DNA from: F1-20-MAGs119 sp041164425
GTDB taxonomy: Bacteria; Actinomycetota; Acidimicrobiia; Acidimicrobiales; Ilumatobacteraceae
Assembly (NCBI GenBank): GCA_041164425.1
Contig: JBEAPO010000108.1
Span: 1 to 42,070 of the forward strand
Direction of reading: 5' to 3'
Length of the DNA: 42,070 nucleotides
The notes beneath the pieces are model-generated. The model made no database searches. It was given only the letters and a program-made list of their open reading frames with translations, and was not told the DNA's origin. The first letter of the stretch is position 1; every line of letters begins with the position of its first letter. Positions 24,396-34,241 of the stretch are shown here, one piece after another. The position numbers and the translations under genes are program-made.

Positions 24396-24401
24396 TACGC
24401 T
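24396..24401 (+). promoter_or_regulatory. Candidate -10 box for nnr (leaderless)
   Basis: TACGCT ends 6 bases before the nnr GTG at 24408 and there is no Shine-Dalgarno sequence. This would give nnr and downstream genes their own promoter inside a compact cluster. Confidence 0.4.
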
Positions 24402-24407
24402 GTCTGC

Positions 24408-25784
24408 GTGCAGCCGGTCCTCACGCCCGAGCAGATGCGCCACGTCGATGCCAACAGCGGCACCTCCTTCGACGTGCTCGTCGAACGTGCCGGCCATGCG
24501 GTAGCCCATGCTGCGCGACTCCTCATGGGCGGAACCTACGGACGTCGGGTCGTTGTCGTGGCGGGTAAGGGCAACAACGGTGCCGACGGTCGTGTCGCCG
24601 CACGACGCCTTGAGGAACGAGGTGCGCGCGTGGTCGTCTTCGATGCAGAACGCGCGCCGATGCTGCTGACCGATTGCGACCTGGTGATCGATGCCGCCTA
24701 TGGAACCGGTTTCAGGGGTGAGTACACCGCTCCATCCACTCGTGCACCGATTCTGGCCGTCGACATTCCGAGTGGGGTTGACGCGCTGACTGGCGCGACA
24801 CACGGTGTCCCGCCCCGCGCAACCGCGACCGTCACGTTCGGTGCGTTGAAGCCGGGTCTGGTATTCGAACCGGGCCGCAGTCTCGCCGGCGAGGTGTCCG
24901 TCGTTGACATCGGTCTTGCGATCCAACGTGCAACCGATATCGATGCGCGCCTTCTCGCTGTCGTCGACAACGACGATGTGGCGGAGTGGATTCCGCGCCG
25001 TGGTGTGGCGGCACACAAATGGAACACCGGTGTACGTGCAATCGCAGGTAGTCGGGGCATGTTGGGCGCGGCGCGTCTCGCATGTGCCGCGACGTACCGC
25101 GCGGGTGCAGGCATCGTGCACCTGTCATGTATCGGTGTCTCGGGTGACGTTGAAATGCCAACCGAGGTCGTTCATCGTCCCATGCATCTCGATGGTTGGG
25201 CTCGTGCGGCTCTCGCCGATATCGACCGGTTTGCCTCGGCGTTCGTCGGCCCCGGAATCGGGCGCGGAGACGAACTGGTCGACGAGTTCATCGATTTCGT
25301 CGTCGGTTGCCCACGGCCCCTCGTGATCGACGGGGATGGGCTGCAACTGCTCGGCGCGTCGCGCGACGGCCGGCACGGCCGCGCCGCGGATGTCATTGCC
25401 AAGCGTCGCGCGGCGACGATTCTCACGCCGCACGACGGGGAGTTCAGTTCCCTCGTTGGTGCGCCACCGGGGTTGGACCGCATCGCTGCGGCGCGTGCAG
25501 CCGCCGCCCAACTCGGCGCCGTGGTGCTTCTGAAGGGGCCGACGACCGTGGTGGCCAATCCATCGGGTGACGCGCTGTTGGTGGAATCCGGTGACGAACG
25601 CCTCGCAACCGCCGGGTCGGGAGACGTGCTGACGGGGATCATCGCCGCGCACCTCGCCCGCGGGGCCGAGCCGTTGCGAGCCGCCGCCGCCGGTGCGTTC
25701 GTCCACGCCGACACCTTGCGTGGCCTTCCCGACTCGGGCGTGGTGGCCAGTGATCTCGTCACGGAGTTGAACCACCATGAGTGA
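24408..25784 (+). CDS. nnr: Bifunctional NAD(P)H-hydrate epimerase/dehydratase
   Basis: The protein repairs damaged NADHX/NADPHX. The N-terminal YjeF epimerase domain (about 1-205) shows LTPEQMRHVD, VVVAGKGNNGADGRVAARRL and AVDIPSGVDALTG. The C-terminal ADP-dependent dehydratase domain (about 215-458) shows PLVIDGDGLQLL, ILTPHDGEFSSLVG, LLKGPTTVV and the substrate motif LATAGSGDVLTGIIAA with its catalytic Asp. The length of 458 is a little under the usual 490-510. It starts at GTG and its stop overlaps alr by 8 bases. Confidence 0.94.
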   Translation: MQPVLTPEQMRHVDANSGTSFDVLVERAGHAVAHAARLLMGGTYGRRVVVVAGKGNNGADGRVAARRLEERGARVVVFDAERAPMLLTDCDLVIDAAYGTGFRGEYTAPSTRAPILAVDIPSGVDALTGATHGVPPRATATVTFGALKPGLVFEPGRSLAGEVSVVDIGLAIQRATDIDARLLAVVDNDDVAEWIPRRGVAAHKWNTGVRAIAGSRGMLGAARLACAATYRAGAGIVHLSCIGVSGDVEMPTEVVHRPMHLDGWARAALADIDRFASAFVGPGIGRGDELVDEFIDFVVGCPRPLVIDGDGLQLLGASRDGRHGRAADVIAKRRAATILTPHDGEFSSLVGAPPGLDRIAAARAAAAQLGAVVLLKGPTTVVANPSGDALLVESGDERLATAGSGDVLTGIIAAHLARGAEPLRAAAAGAFVHADTLRGLPDSGVVASDLVTELNHHE

Positions 25785-26919
25785 GACGGAGTCACCGACT
25801 CGCTGGGCGTGGGCGAACGTCGACCTCGATGCATACGCGCACAATCTCGCGGTGCTGAAGGCGATGGTTGCGCCGTCAGGCGTGTGGGCGGTCGTGAAAG
25901 CCGATGCGTACGGCCACGGAGCGGTTCCCATTTCGCACGCCGCTGTCGCCGCAGGAGTCGACGGTTTGTGCGTTGCGATCACCACCGAGGGAATCGAATT
26001 ACGTCAGGCCGGCATCGAAGCGCCCATTCTCGTCTTCTCCGAACAACCCACCGACGAGATTGACAGCATCGTTCGGTACCTACTGACCGCAACCGTGTAC
26101 CGGATCTCGTACGTCGATGCGCTTGCCGATGCCGTTCGTCGCCTCGGAAGTGCGCGTCTCGACGTGCATGTGAAGGTCGACACCGGAATGCACCGCGTCG
26201 GCGTCGACCCCGCCGATCTTCCCGCCCTGGTCGCACGTATCCACGCCAACGACGACGCTCTGCGACTCGCGGGCGTCTACACGCACTTCGCCGCCGCCGA
26301 CACGCCGGGCCATCCGACCAATCGTTCACAGTCGCAACGTTTCGCTGCAGCACTCGATGCCATCGGGCCACTCGACGATTCGGTCGCGGTGCATGCCGTC
26401 AACTCCGCGGGTGCAATGTCGATGCCCGACGAGCGACGCGACTTTGTGCGGGTCGGTATCGCAACGTACGGCGTCGTCCCCGGCGACGGGGTCGTCGAAC
26501 ACTGTGGGAACCTCAGGCAGGTGATGTCGTTGCATGCGCGTGTCTCACGTGTCCAACGACTCGCAGCTGGTGAGGGCGTTTCGTACGGCCACAGATTCGT
26601 GACGACAGCGCTGACCAACGTTGCGACGTTGCCGATCGGATACGCCGACGGCGTGCCCCGCCGGCTGTGGTCGCAGGGCGGTGAGGTTCTCATCCGAGGA
26701 AGGCGGCGGTCGATCATCGGTGTGGTGACGATGGATCAATTGATGGTCGACTGCGGTGACGACGAAGTCGAAGTGGGTGACGAAGCGGTCCTCTTCGGAA
26801 CGCAGGGCGGCGAAACCATCAGGTCCGAGGACTTGGCGCGGGCCCTCGACACCATCGGCTACGAGATCACCTGCGGAATCAGTCCGCGCGTGCCCCGCCG
26901 TTACGCCCGTAGCGTGTAG
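25777..26919 (+). CDS. alr: Alanine racemase
   Basis: Alr is a PLP enzyme that supplies D-alanine for peptidoglycan. The 380-residue product has the PLP Lys41 in WAVVKADAYGHGAVP, the HVKVDTGMHRVGV segment, HAVNSAGAMSMP and the catalytic Tyr in GVSYGHRF, with a C-terminal beta domain (IGVVTMDQLMVDCGD). The ATG lies inside the end of nnr (8-base overlap), which indicates translational coupling. Confidence 0.96.
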   Translation: MSETESPTRWAWANVDLDAYAHNLAVLKAMVAPSGVWAVVKADAYGHGAVPISHAAVAAGVDGLCVAITTEGIELRQAGIEAPILVFSEQPTDEIDSIVRYLLTATVYRISYVDALADAVRRLGSARLDVHVKVDTGMHRVGVDPADLPALVARIHANDDALRLAGVYTHFAAADTPGHPTNRSQSQRFAAALDAIGPLDDSVAVHAVNSAGAMSMPDERRDFVRVGIATYGVVPGDGVVEHCGNLRQVMSLHARVSRVQRLAAGEGVSYGHRFVTTALTNVATLPIGYADGVPRRLWSQGGEVLIRGRRRSIIGVVTMDQLMVDCGDDEVEVGDEAVLFGTQGGETIRSEDLARALDTIGYEITCGISPRVPRRYARSV

Positions 26920-26934
26920 CACGGGTCTTTCACC

Positions 26935-27426
26935 ATGTATCTGCACGCCGACAACATCGACGACACCGCGGCCATCGCGCGCGCGATCGCCGGCTTCCTT
27001 CGTGGGGGAGACGTGGTGGTGCTCGCGGGAGACATGGGGTCGGGAAAGACCGCATTCGCAAAGTCGGCGGCAGCTGCTCTCGGTGTGACTGAACCCGTCA
27101 CCTCGCCCACGTTCAACCTCGTGCACACCTATTCGGGTGATGCAATCACCGTGCACCATGTCGACCTCTACAGGCTCTCGCGCACCGACGAAATCGAAGA
27201 CCTTGCCATCGACGAACTCGCGCGTGGTGGAGTCGTGTTGGTGGAGTGGGGCGACGTCGGTGACGAGGTCATCGGCGACCACCTCGAGGTGCGCCTGGCG
27301 ATCGGCGAGTCCGATGACCAGCGCGATTTCGCTCTGCGGCCCGTCGGACGTCGGTGGGATGCACGCTGGGAGAAGATTCGCACTGCACTTGCGGATCACG
27401 CGGTCGACGGCTGGAGCGACCTGTGA
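26935..27426 (+). CDS. tsaE: tRNA t6A biosynthesis ATPase TsaE
   Basis: TsaE works with TsaB and TsaD to add threonylcarbamoyl to A37 of ANN-decoding tRNAs. The 163-residue product has the Walker A GDMGSGKTAFAK, a TSPTFNLVHTY switch and VHHVDLYRL with the acidic Walker-B-like residues, then LVEWGD. It lies just after alr and overlaps tsaB by 4 bases. Confidence 0.95.
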   Translation: MYLHADNIDDTAAIARAIAGFLRGGDVVVLAGDMGSGKTAFAKSAAAALGVTEPVTSPTFNLVHTYSGDAITVHHVDLYRLSRTDEIEDLAIDELARGGVVLVEWGDVGDEVIGDHLEVRLAIGESDDQRDFALRPVGRRWDARWEKIRTALADHAVDGWSDL

Positions 27427-28163
27427 AGATTCTCGCCATCGACACCGCCACCGAACAGGTGAGTGTCGCGGTCGGTGACGCGAGGCGCATCGACGCCGCA
27501 TTCAGCGTTGCGAGCGATCGTCGTCACGTCGAGGCACTGGTTCCCGCCATTTCGATGCTTCTGGGCAATCTGGGACTCTCCGTCCACGACCTCAGCGCCA
27601 TTGCCGTCGACGTGGGGCCGGGGCTCTTCACCGGGATGCGCGTTGGTCTTGCGACGGCTCGAACCCTCGCCGATCTCACCGAGGTTCCGGTGGTCGGTGT
27701 CGACAGCCTCAGCATCGTTGCCCACGGTGCGCTTACCGCGTCACAGGTCGACGTCGACGACGCCGACATCGTGTTGCCGGTTCTCGATGCCCGACGCAAT
27801 CAGGTGTATTGGTCGATGTTCCGCAACAATTTCTCGGCGACCGATGCCCTCGAGGAGGTGCGCCGTCCGCGTGTCGGGGATGTCGGCGAACTTGTCGAGG
27901 ACATCATGGATCGTGGTCAACGGGCACTCGTCGTCGGTACCGGCGCGCAGCGGTACGCCGAACAACTCGCCACGTGCCCGGAGACTACCCGCATGGGAAT
28001 GCGCTCGGGTCTCGACGTGTTCACTTTCGACCCGCACGTTCCGCAGGCGACCGTCCTGTTGCGACTCGCTGCGGCACGGGTCGAATCCGGTGCGGTCGGT
28101 GAGGAGGCCGAACCCGTGTACCTGCGCCCGCCCGATGCCGAGATCAACTGGGTGACACGATGA
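27423..28163 (+). CDS. tsaB: tRNA t6A biosynthesis protein TsaB
   Basis: TsaB is the inactive ASKHA-fold partner of TsaD. The 246-residue product has KILAIDTATEQVSVAV, the HVEALVPAI segment, and the dimerisation region VGPGLFTGMRVGLATARTLA. The GTG start overlaps the tsaE stop (GTGA), and its own stop overlaps rimI by 4 bases. Confidence 0.95.
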   Translation: MKILAIDTATEQVSVAVGDARRIDAAFSVASDRRHVEALVPAISMLLGNLGLSVHDLSAIAVDVGPGLFTGMRVGLATARTLADLTEVPVVGVDSLSIVAHGALTASQVDVDDADIVLPVLDARRNQVYWSMFRNNFSATDALEEVRRPRVGDVGELVEDIMDRGQRALVVGTGAQRYAEQLATCPETTRMGMRSGLDVFTFDPHVPQATVLLRLAAARVESGAVGEEAEPVYLRPPDAEINWVTR

Positions 28164-28690
28164 ACCCGGTTCTCGACATCGAAGTGATGCGCCGTCGTCA
28201 TCTGCGGCGAATCATGCCGATCGAAGAGGTGGTCTACCCCCGACCGTGGACCATCGGCGTCTTCAACTCGGAACTCGATCTCGTCAAGCGTGGTGAGCGC
28301 TACTACATCGTGGGGATGATCGGTGACCGCCTCGTTGGTTATGCGGGAATTCTCTTCACGCCCGATGACGCCCACGTCACCAACATCGCCGTCGATCCCG
28401 ACTGGCAGCGTCGCGGTGTCGCGACCGAGTTGTTGCTCGAATTGTGTTGGAAGGCTCGTGAGCATGCCTGCCAGGGAATGTCGCTCGAGGTGCGTGTCAG
28501 CAACACCGCTGCCCAGGCGCTGTACGCCCGCTTCGGTTTTGCTCCTGCGGGTGTGCGGCGCAAGTACTACGAAAACGTCGAGGACGCGATCATCATGTGG
28601 TGCCACGACCTCGGGTCGCCCGAACACGCCCACCGCCTTCGCGCAATCGAAGACGAACGTCGTGCGATGGTTCGGGAGGCGGCACAGTGA
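28160..28690 (+). CDS. rimI: Ribosomal-protein-alanine N-acetyltransferase RimI
   Basis: The 176-residue product is a GNAT acetyltransferase. The acetyl-CoA motif is VDPDWQRRGVATELL, preceded by AHVTNIAV and followed by LEVRVSNTAAQALYARFGF and the KYYENVEDAIIMW ending typical of RimI, which acetylates the N-terminus of S18 (and possibly other proteins). Its position between tsaB and tsaD is conserved. A basic tail of about 30 residues follows the GNAT fold. Confidence 0.92.
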   Translation: MNPVLDIEVMRRRHLRRIMPIEEVVYPRPWTIGVFNSELDLVKRGERYYIVGMIGDRLVGYAGILFTPDDAHVTNIAVDPDWQRRGVATELLLELCWKAREHACQGMSLEVRVSNTAAQALYARFGFAPAGVRRKYYENVEDAIIMWCHDLGSPEHAHRLRAIEDERRAMVREAAQ

Positions 28691-29754
28691 GCGCTCCCGA
28701 TCGCATCGACGAATCGACGGTCGTTCTCGGCATCGAGACCAGCTGCGACGAGACTGCCGCTGCGGTCGTGATGGGCGGCACCGACGTGCTCTCCTCGGTC
28801 GTGTCGAGCCAGATCGACATCCACGCGAAGTTCGGAGGTGTCGTTCCCGAGATCGCCAGTCGCGCACATCTCGAACTCATCCGTCCGGTCATCAGCGAAG
28901 CACTCGACACCGCGGGTGTGCACCCCGAGCGCATCGACGCGGTGGCCGTCACCATCGGACCCGGTCTCATCGGTGCACTGCTCGTCGGCGTGGCCGCAGC
29001 GAAAGCCACGGCGTTCGCACTCGATCGACCACTCGTCGGCGTGAACCATCTCGAAGCCCATTTGTACGCGGCATTGCTCGACGACCCGAATCTCGAGTTC
29101 CCTGCGGTCGTGTTGCTGGTGTCGGGAGGCAACACGTTGCTGCTGTCGATGAGCGCACCGGGCGAGTACACCCTGCTCGGTGCCACGATCGACGACGCCG
29201 CAGGCGAGGCGTTCGACAAGATCGCCCGCTTTCTCGACATCGGTTACCCCGGTGGGCCGGCCATCGACCGGGCCGCCCAACGCGGTAACCCGCGCGCCAT
29301 CGACTTCCCGCGCGCGATGTTGCACGACGGCTACGACTTTTCCTTCAGTGGGCTGAAAACCGCCGTGATGAACCACGTGCGCAAGAACCCCGACGTCGCA
29401 TCCGACGATGTTGCAGCCAGTTTCCAGGCCGCAGTCGTCGACGTTCTGGCGGCGAAATTGTTGCGCGCCGCGCGTGAGACAGGTGCGCGCAGCGTCGTCC
29501 TCGGTGGCGGGGTCGCCGCGAACACCTTGCTGCGCAGCGAGGTCGAACGACTTGCCACCGACGGCGGATTTCGGGTCGCCCTGCCCAGTCGGTCGATGTG
29601 CACCGACAATGCGGCGATGATCGCCGCCGCTGGTTGGTATCGCCTGCGCGACCACGGCCCGTCGGGTCTCGACATCGGTGCCGTGCCGAATCTCGCCCTC
29701 GTTGCCGACACGGTGCGCACAAATCGCGCCGCCTCCAACAGGGGCCGCAAGTGA
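28687..29754 (+). CDS. tsaD: tRNA N6-adenosine threonylcarbamoyltransferase TsaD
   Basis: TsaD is the catalytic subunit for t6A37. The 355-residue product has GIETSCDETAAAVV, the metal-binding NHLEAHLYA motif, LLVSGGNTLL, the DDAAGEAFDKIAR segment and GYDFSFSGLKTAV, and a late GGGVAANTLLR. The GTG start overlaps the rimI stop by 4 bases; the frame stays open upstream within rimI. Confidence 0.96.
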   Translation: MSAPDRIDESTVVLGIETSCDETAAAVVMGGTDVLSSVVSSQIDIHAKFGGVVPEIASRAHLELIRPVISEALDTAGVHPERIDAVAVTIGPGLIGALLVGVAAAKATAFALDRPLVGVNHLEAHLYAALLDDPNLEFPAVVLLVSGGNTLLLSMSAPGEYTLLGATIDDAAGEAFDKIARFLDIGYPGGPAIDRAAQRGNPRAIDFPRAMLHDGYDFSFSGLKTAVMNHVRKNPDVASDDVAASFQAAVVDVLAAKLLRAARETGARSVVLGGGVAANTLLRSEVERLATDGGFRVALPSRSMCTDNAAMIAAAGWYRLRDHGPSGLDIGAVPNLALVADTVRTNRAASNRGRK

Positions 29755-30878
29755 CATCGGCATTGCGGCTCGGACGCCACACGGTCTCGCCGCCCGTCGT
29801 TCTGGCGCCGATGGCCGGCGTGACGAACGCACCGTTCCGGGCGTTGTGTCGCGAGTTCGGGCCCGGCCTCGTCTACGTGAACGAAATGGTGATGGCGACC
29901 GCACTCGTGCACGGCAATGCACGTACCGCACGGATGGTGACGTTCGGTGCCGACGAATCGCCGCGCAGTCTTCAGTTGTACGGATCGGATCCGGTGATGA
30001 TGGGCGAGGCGGCGGCGCGGCTGGCCGACAACAACCTCGTCGATCACATCGACATCAACTTCGGGTGTCCCGCCGCAAAAGTGACGCGGCGCGGTGGTGG
30101 TGCGGCCGTACCGCTCAAGCGGAACCTGTTGCGCTCGATTCTTCGCGAGACAGTGCGCAACGCGAAGGGCATCCCCGTCACGTGCAAGTTTCGGATGGGA
30201 GTCACCGACGAACTGATCACGTATCTCGACACCGGCGCGATCGCCGCCGAAGAGGGCGTCGCATGGGTTGCGTTGCACGCGCGTACGGCCGAGCAGCACT
30301 ACGCCGGCCAGGCCCGGTGGGACGCGATCGCCGCGCTGAAGAAGCATGTTCCCGACATGCAGGTGCTGGGCAACGGCGACATCTGGGACGCGCGCGACGC
30401 GCTGCGCATGATCGAACACACCGGGTGCGACGGCGTCGTCGTCGGTCGTGGGTGTCTCGGACGGCCGTGGTTGTTCCGCGATCTCGTCGATGCGTTCGGT
30501 GGTCGTGCCGTCGCCGATCCGCCGCCACTCGGCTTCGTTCTCGACGTGATGTTGCGTCACGCCAGTTCACTCATCGATTTCTCTTTCCCCGGCAAGGGCA
30601 TCCGTGAGTTCCGCAAACACACCGGCTGGTACTTCACCGGCTATCCGGTCGGTGGGGAAGTGCGCCGTCGTGCCGCGCAAGCCGACACCATCGAACAGTT
30701 GCAGGATCTGTTCGCCGGCCTCGACCGCGACATGACGGTGGTGCCGAACGGCGAGCGCGCAACCCGCGGTCACACGAACGGTCCGATCCGCGTCGCTCTG
30801 CCCGACGGATATCTCGACACACTCGACGACCTCACACCCCCCGACGACGACAGGGTCGCGGCGTTGAGCGGCGGCTGA
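29751..30878 (+). CDS. dusB: tRNA-dihydrouridine synthase (DusB type)
   Basis: Dus enzymes reduce uridine in tRNA with FMN and NADPH. The 375-residue product has the VLAPMAGVTNAPFRALCREF start, the catalytic Cys in HIDINFGCPAAKVTRRGGGA, the FMN-binding VLGNGDIWDARDALRM and GCDGVVVGRGCLGRPWLF. It is longer than usual by a C-terminal tail of about 45 residues. GTG start overlaps tsaD by 4 bases. In many actinobacteria groES follows tsaD directly; dusB and maf are inserted here. Confidence 0.93.
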   Translation: MTSALRLGRHTVSPPVVLAPMAGVTNAPFRALCREFGPGLVYVNEMVMATALVHGNARTARMVTFGADESPRSLQLYGSDPVMMGEAAARLADNNLVDHIDINFGCPAAKVTRRGGGAAVPLKRNLLRSILRETVRNAKGIPVTCKFRMGVTDELITYLDTGAIAAEEGVAWVALHARTAEQHYAGQARWDAIAALKKHVPDMQVLGNGDIWDARDALRMIEHTGCDGVVVGRGCLGRPWLFRDLVDAFGGRAVADPPPLGFVLDVMLRHASSLIDFSFPGKGIREFRKHTGWYFTGYPVGGEVRRRAAQADTIEQLQDLFAGLDRDMTVVPNGERATRGHTNGPIRVALPDGYLDTLDDLTPPDDDRVAALSGG

Positions 30879-30886
30879 CCGCGACG

Positions 30887-31465
30887 ATGTCGGATTCGAC
30901 GCAGAGCCCGTTGTTCGTGCTGGCCTCGCGATCGCCGCGGCGCGTCGACTTGTTGCGACGCATCGGTCGCCTTCCCATCATTGACCCCGCTGATATTGAT
31001 GAGTCGATCCACGACGGTGAGGCCGCCATCGACTACGTACAGCGTCTCAGCAGGGAAAAGACCCAGGTTGTATTGGCGCGGCGTCACGGTGCCGTGGTGT
31101 TGGGCGCCGACACCTGCGTCGAACTCGACGGTGTTGTCCACGGCCAGCCGTCCGACCGCGACGACGCGCGACGTATCCTGCGGACTCTTTCGGGTCGGAC
31201 TCACAACGTCCACACCGCCGTGACCGTCGCCGATGTGCGAGCGACCCGGACGATCGTTGAGTCTGCCCGGGTGACCCTCCAGCCCCTCGGCGATGCCCTG
31301 GTTGAGTGGTACATCGGCACGGGCGAGCCCTTCGGCAAGGCGGGGGCCTATGCGGTCCAGGGCCACGGGTCGGTGCTCGTGACCGGGGTCCGAGGCCTCA
31401 TGTCGGGGGTCGTGGGTTTGCCACTTGGCCCCGTCGCCGCTCTTCTCGAAGAATTCGGGGTTTAG
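30887..31465 (+). CDS. maf: Maf-like nucleotide pyrophosphatase
   Basis: Maf proteins hydrolyse non-canonical or canonical nucleoside triphosphates (dTTP, UTP or m7GTP depending on subgroup). The 192-residue product has FVLASRSPRRVDLLRRIG, LSREKTQVV, VVLGADTCVELDG with the catalytic Asp, LSGRTHNVHTAV and GAYAVQGHG. It starts 8 bases after dusB. Its TAG stop lies inside the first CIRCE element, so the reading frame and the heat-shock operator share bases. Confidence 0.93.
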   Translation: MSDSTQSPLFVLASRSPRRVDLLRRIGRLPIIDPADIDESIHDGEAAIDYVQRLSREKTQVVLARRHGAVVLGADTCVELDGVVHGQPSDRDDARRILRTLSGRTHNVHTAVTVADVRATRTIVESARVTLQPLGDALVEWYIGTGEPFGKAGAYAVQGHGSVLVTGVRGLMSGVVGLPLGPVAALLEEFGV

Positions 31466-31488
31466 CACTCGCGGTCTCCGGTTGCTAA
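31462..31488. promoter_or_regulatory. CIRCE element 1 (HrcA operator)
   Basis: TTAGCACTC, 9 bases, GGTTGCTAA. The left arm matches the CIRCE consensus TTAGCACTC-N9-GAGTGCTAA exactly; the right arm differs at two positions. It overlaps the maf stop codon and the -35 box. Confidence 0.88.
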
Positions 31489-31511
31489 CGCCCGTCGACC
31501 GGCCGTAGCAT
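31482..31511 (+). promoter_or_regulatory. Promoter of groES-groEL
   Basis: TTGCTA (31482-31487) and TAGCAT (31506-31511) are separated by 18 bases and lie between, and partly inside, the two CIRCE elements, so HrcA bound at either site would block RNA polymerase. Confidence 0.6.
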
Positions 31512-31537
31512 TGGCACTCGCTCCCCCCGAGTGCTAA
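31511..31537. promoter_or_regulatory. CIRCE element 2 (HrcA operator)
   Basis: TTGGCACTC, 9 bases, GAGTGCTAA. Only one base (G for A in the left arm) departs from the CIRCE consensus. It sits over the expected transcription start, 63 bases before groES, and in RNA could also form a 5' stem. Confidence 0.93.
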
Positions 31538-31600
31538 CCGCCCGTGGGGGAGCGCCAAACCGATAGACGCCCACAAACCAAGCCACATGGAGGCTGCGAA

Positions 31601-31894
31601 ATGAACCTGAAGCCGTTGGATGACCGGATTGTTGTGAAGCCCAACGAGGCCGAGCAGACCACAGCATCTGGTCTTGTGATCCCCGATACCGCCAAGGAAA
31701 AGCCCCAACAGGGAACCGTCCTCGCCGTCGGCCCCGGCCGCTGGAGCGACGACGAAGGCAAGCACTTCGCCCTCGACGTGAAGGTCGGCGACACCGTTCT
31801 CTACAGCAAGTACGGCGGCACCGAGGTGAGCCACGGAGGCGACGACCTCCTCATTCTCTCCAGCCGTGACGTTCTCGCGATCGTCGCCAAGTAG
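31601..31894 (+). CDS. groES: Co-chaperonin GroES
   Basis: GroES caps the GroEL cylinder. The 97-residue product begins MNLKPLDDRIVVKPNEAE, has the mobile loop TTASGLVIPDTAKEKPQQG and the GDTVLYSKYGGTEV barrel strand. A GGAGG site lies 7 bases before the ATG at 31601. Control by HrcA through two CIRCE elements is inferred from the upstream sequence. Confidence 0.97.
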   Translation: MNLKPLDDRIVVKPNEAEQTTASGLVIPDTAKEKPQQGTVLAVGPGRWSDDEGKHFALDVKVGDTVLYSKYGGTEVSHGGDDLLILSSRDVLAIVAK

Positions 31895-31912
31895 TTCGGA
31901 GACGCGCACAAC

Positions 31913-33534
<1,622 letters not shown>

Positions 33535-33550
<16 letters not shown>

Positions 33551-33633
33551 TCATCCACTCAAATACGTATGGGGATGATGTAATCATCCACTCAGATACG
33601 TATGGGGATGAGGTGATCATCCACTCAAGTGTG
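33535..33633 (+). repeat. Three tandem 33-bp repeats spanning the groEL stop
   Basis: Units lie at 33535-33567, 33568-33600 and 33601-33633. Units 1 and 2 differ at one base; unit 3 is more diverged. Each carries TATGGGGATGATGTAATCAT or a variant, that is, the last GroEL codons (Met-Gly-Met-Met) and its stop. Because 33 is a multiple of 3, the unit keeps frame and provides further stops at 33581 (TAA) and 33614 (TGA). Each unit also has a short palindrome, GATGAT-GTA-ATCATC. Confidence 0.92.
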
Positions 33634-33635
33634 CG

Positions 33636-33665
33636 AAGGGCCCGGGCGAAAGCCCGGGCCCTTTC
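33636..33665 (+). terminator. Intrinsic terminator of groES-groEL
   Basis: A perfect 12-bp stem (AAGGGCCCGGGC at 33636-33647, GCCCGGGCCCTT at 33652-33663) closes a GAAA tetraloop and is followed by TC ATGTTC. It starts 3 bases after the third tandem repeat. Confidence 0.88.
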
Positions 33666-33677
33666 ATGTTCCCGTCG

Positions 33678-33683
33678 TACTCT
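33678..33683 (+). promoter_or_regulatory. Candidate -10 box for the small membrane protein gene (leaderless)
   Basis: TACTCT ends 6 bases before the GTG at 33690, directly after the groEL terminator. No Shine-Dalgarno sequence is present. Confidence 0.45.
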
Positions 33684-33689
33684 CATGGC

Positions 33690-34037
33690 GTGACCTCACG
33701 ACGCGAGCGCCTTGGCATCTTCCACCAAGGTGGCGACTATCTCGTCGCAGCGCTCTTGTTGCTGTCGCTTGCTCGATCCGATTCACCCGCCTGGCCCCTC
33801 GTCATCGGTGTCGCGGCTCTGGCAAATGCGGCGATGACACGCGGTCCACTCGCTGCGTACCGTCGTGTGCCGCTACCCGCGCATGCCGTGGTCGATGCCG
33901 GACTCGTTATCGCGTGCTTGATAGGCGCCTTCTTCGTGCGGAGCAACACCACCGACTCGCTCGTTTTGGTGTCGGCCGCCGTTCTCGAGGGAACCGTCGT
34001 GTGGCTTTCCCGTGCGGTCGATCGTGCGAAGGAATGA
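33690..34037 (+). CDS. Small membrane protein of unknown function
   Basis: I do not recognise the family. The 115-residue product has a short basic start (TSRRERLG), then three to four hydrophobic segments: about 17-30 (DYLVAALLLLSLA), 37-50 (PLVIGVAALANAAM), 67-82 (VVDAGLVIACLIGAFFV) and 88-103 (LVLVSAAVLEGTVVWL), ending in charged residues. It starts at GTG downstream of the groEL terminator and a -10-like box. An in-frame ATG at 33666 is possible but lies inside the terminator tail. Confidence 0.65.
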   Translation: MTSRRERLGIFHQGGDYLVAALLLLSLARSDSPAWPLVIGVAALANAAMTRGPLAAYRRVPLPAHAVVDAGLVIACLIGAFFVRSNTTDSLVLVSAAVLEGTVVWLSRAVDRAKE

Positions 34038-34046
34038 CACCGTCGG

Positions 34047-34052
34047 TACCCT
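34047..34052 (+). promoter_or_regulatory. Candidate -10 box for the 55-residue protein gene (leaderless)
   Basis: TACCCT ends 7 bases before the ATG at 34060. No Shine-Dalgarno sequence is present. Confidence 0.4.
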
Positions 34053-34059
34053 TGCGCGC

Positions 34060-34227
34060 ATGGCCTTCGACCGTCCCGCCCCCGATCTCGCGAAGCTTCT
34101 CACCGCTTGGGAGCAGTGGGAAAAAGGCGAAGAGATGCCCGGCAAGGTGCTGGCCAACATGAAGACTGCCGGTCTCGCCGAGATCCTGCGCGAACTGCGC
34201 GATTCGGGTTGGAAACCGTCGGCCTAG
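34060..34227 (+). CDS. Small soluble protein of unknown function (55 residues)
   Basis: The product is acidic and probably helical, with regularly spaced hydrophobic and Trp residues: PDLAKLLTAWEQWEKGEEMP followed by GKVLANMKTAGLAEILRELR. I do not know a named domain, but the sequence reads like a real small protein (strong amphipathic pattern, good codon use). It precedes the Nudix gene by 14 bases and may be co-transcribed with it. The frame extends further upstream to 34012, overlapping the membrane protein gene, but the ATG at 34060 fits the -10 spacing. Confidence 0.65.
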   Translation: MAFDRPAPDLAKLLTAWEQWEKGEEMPGKVLANMKTAGLAEILRELRDSGWKPSA

Positions 34228-34241
34228 GCGACTCCCTGCGC

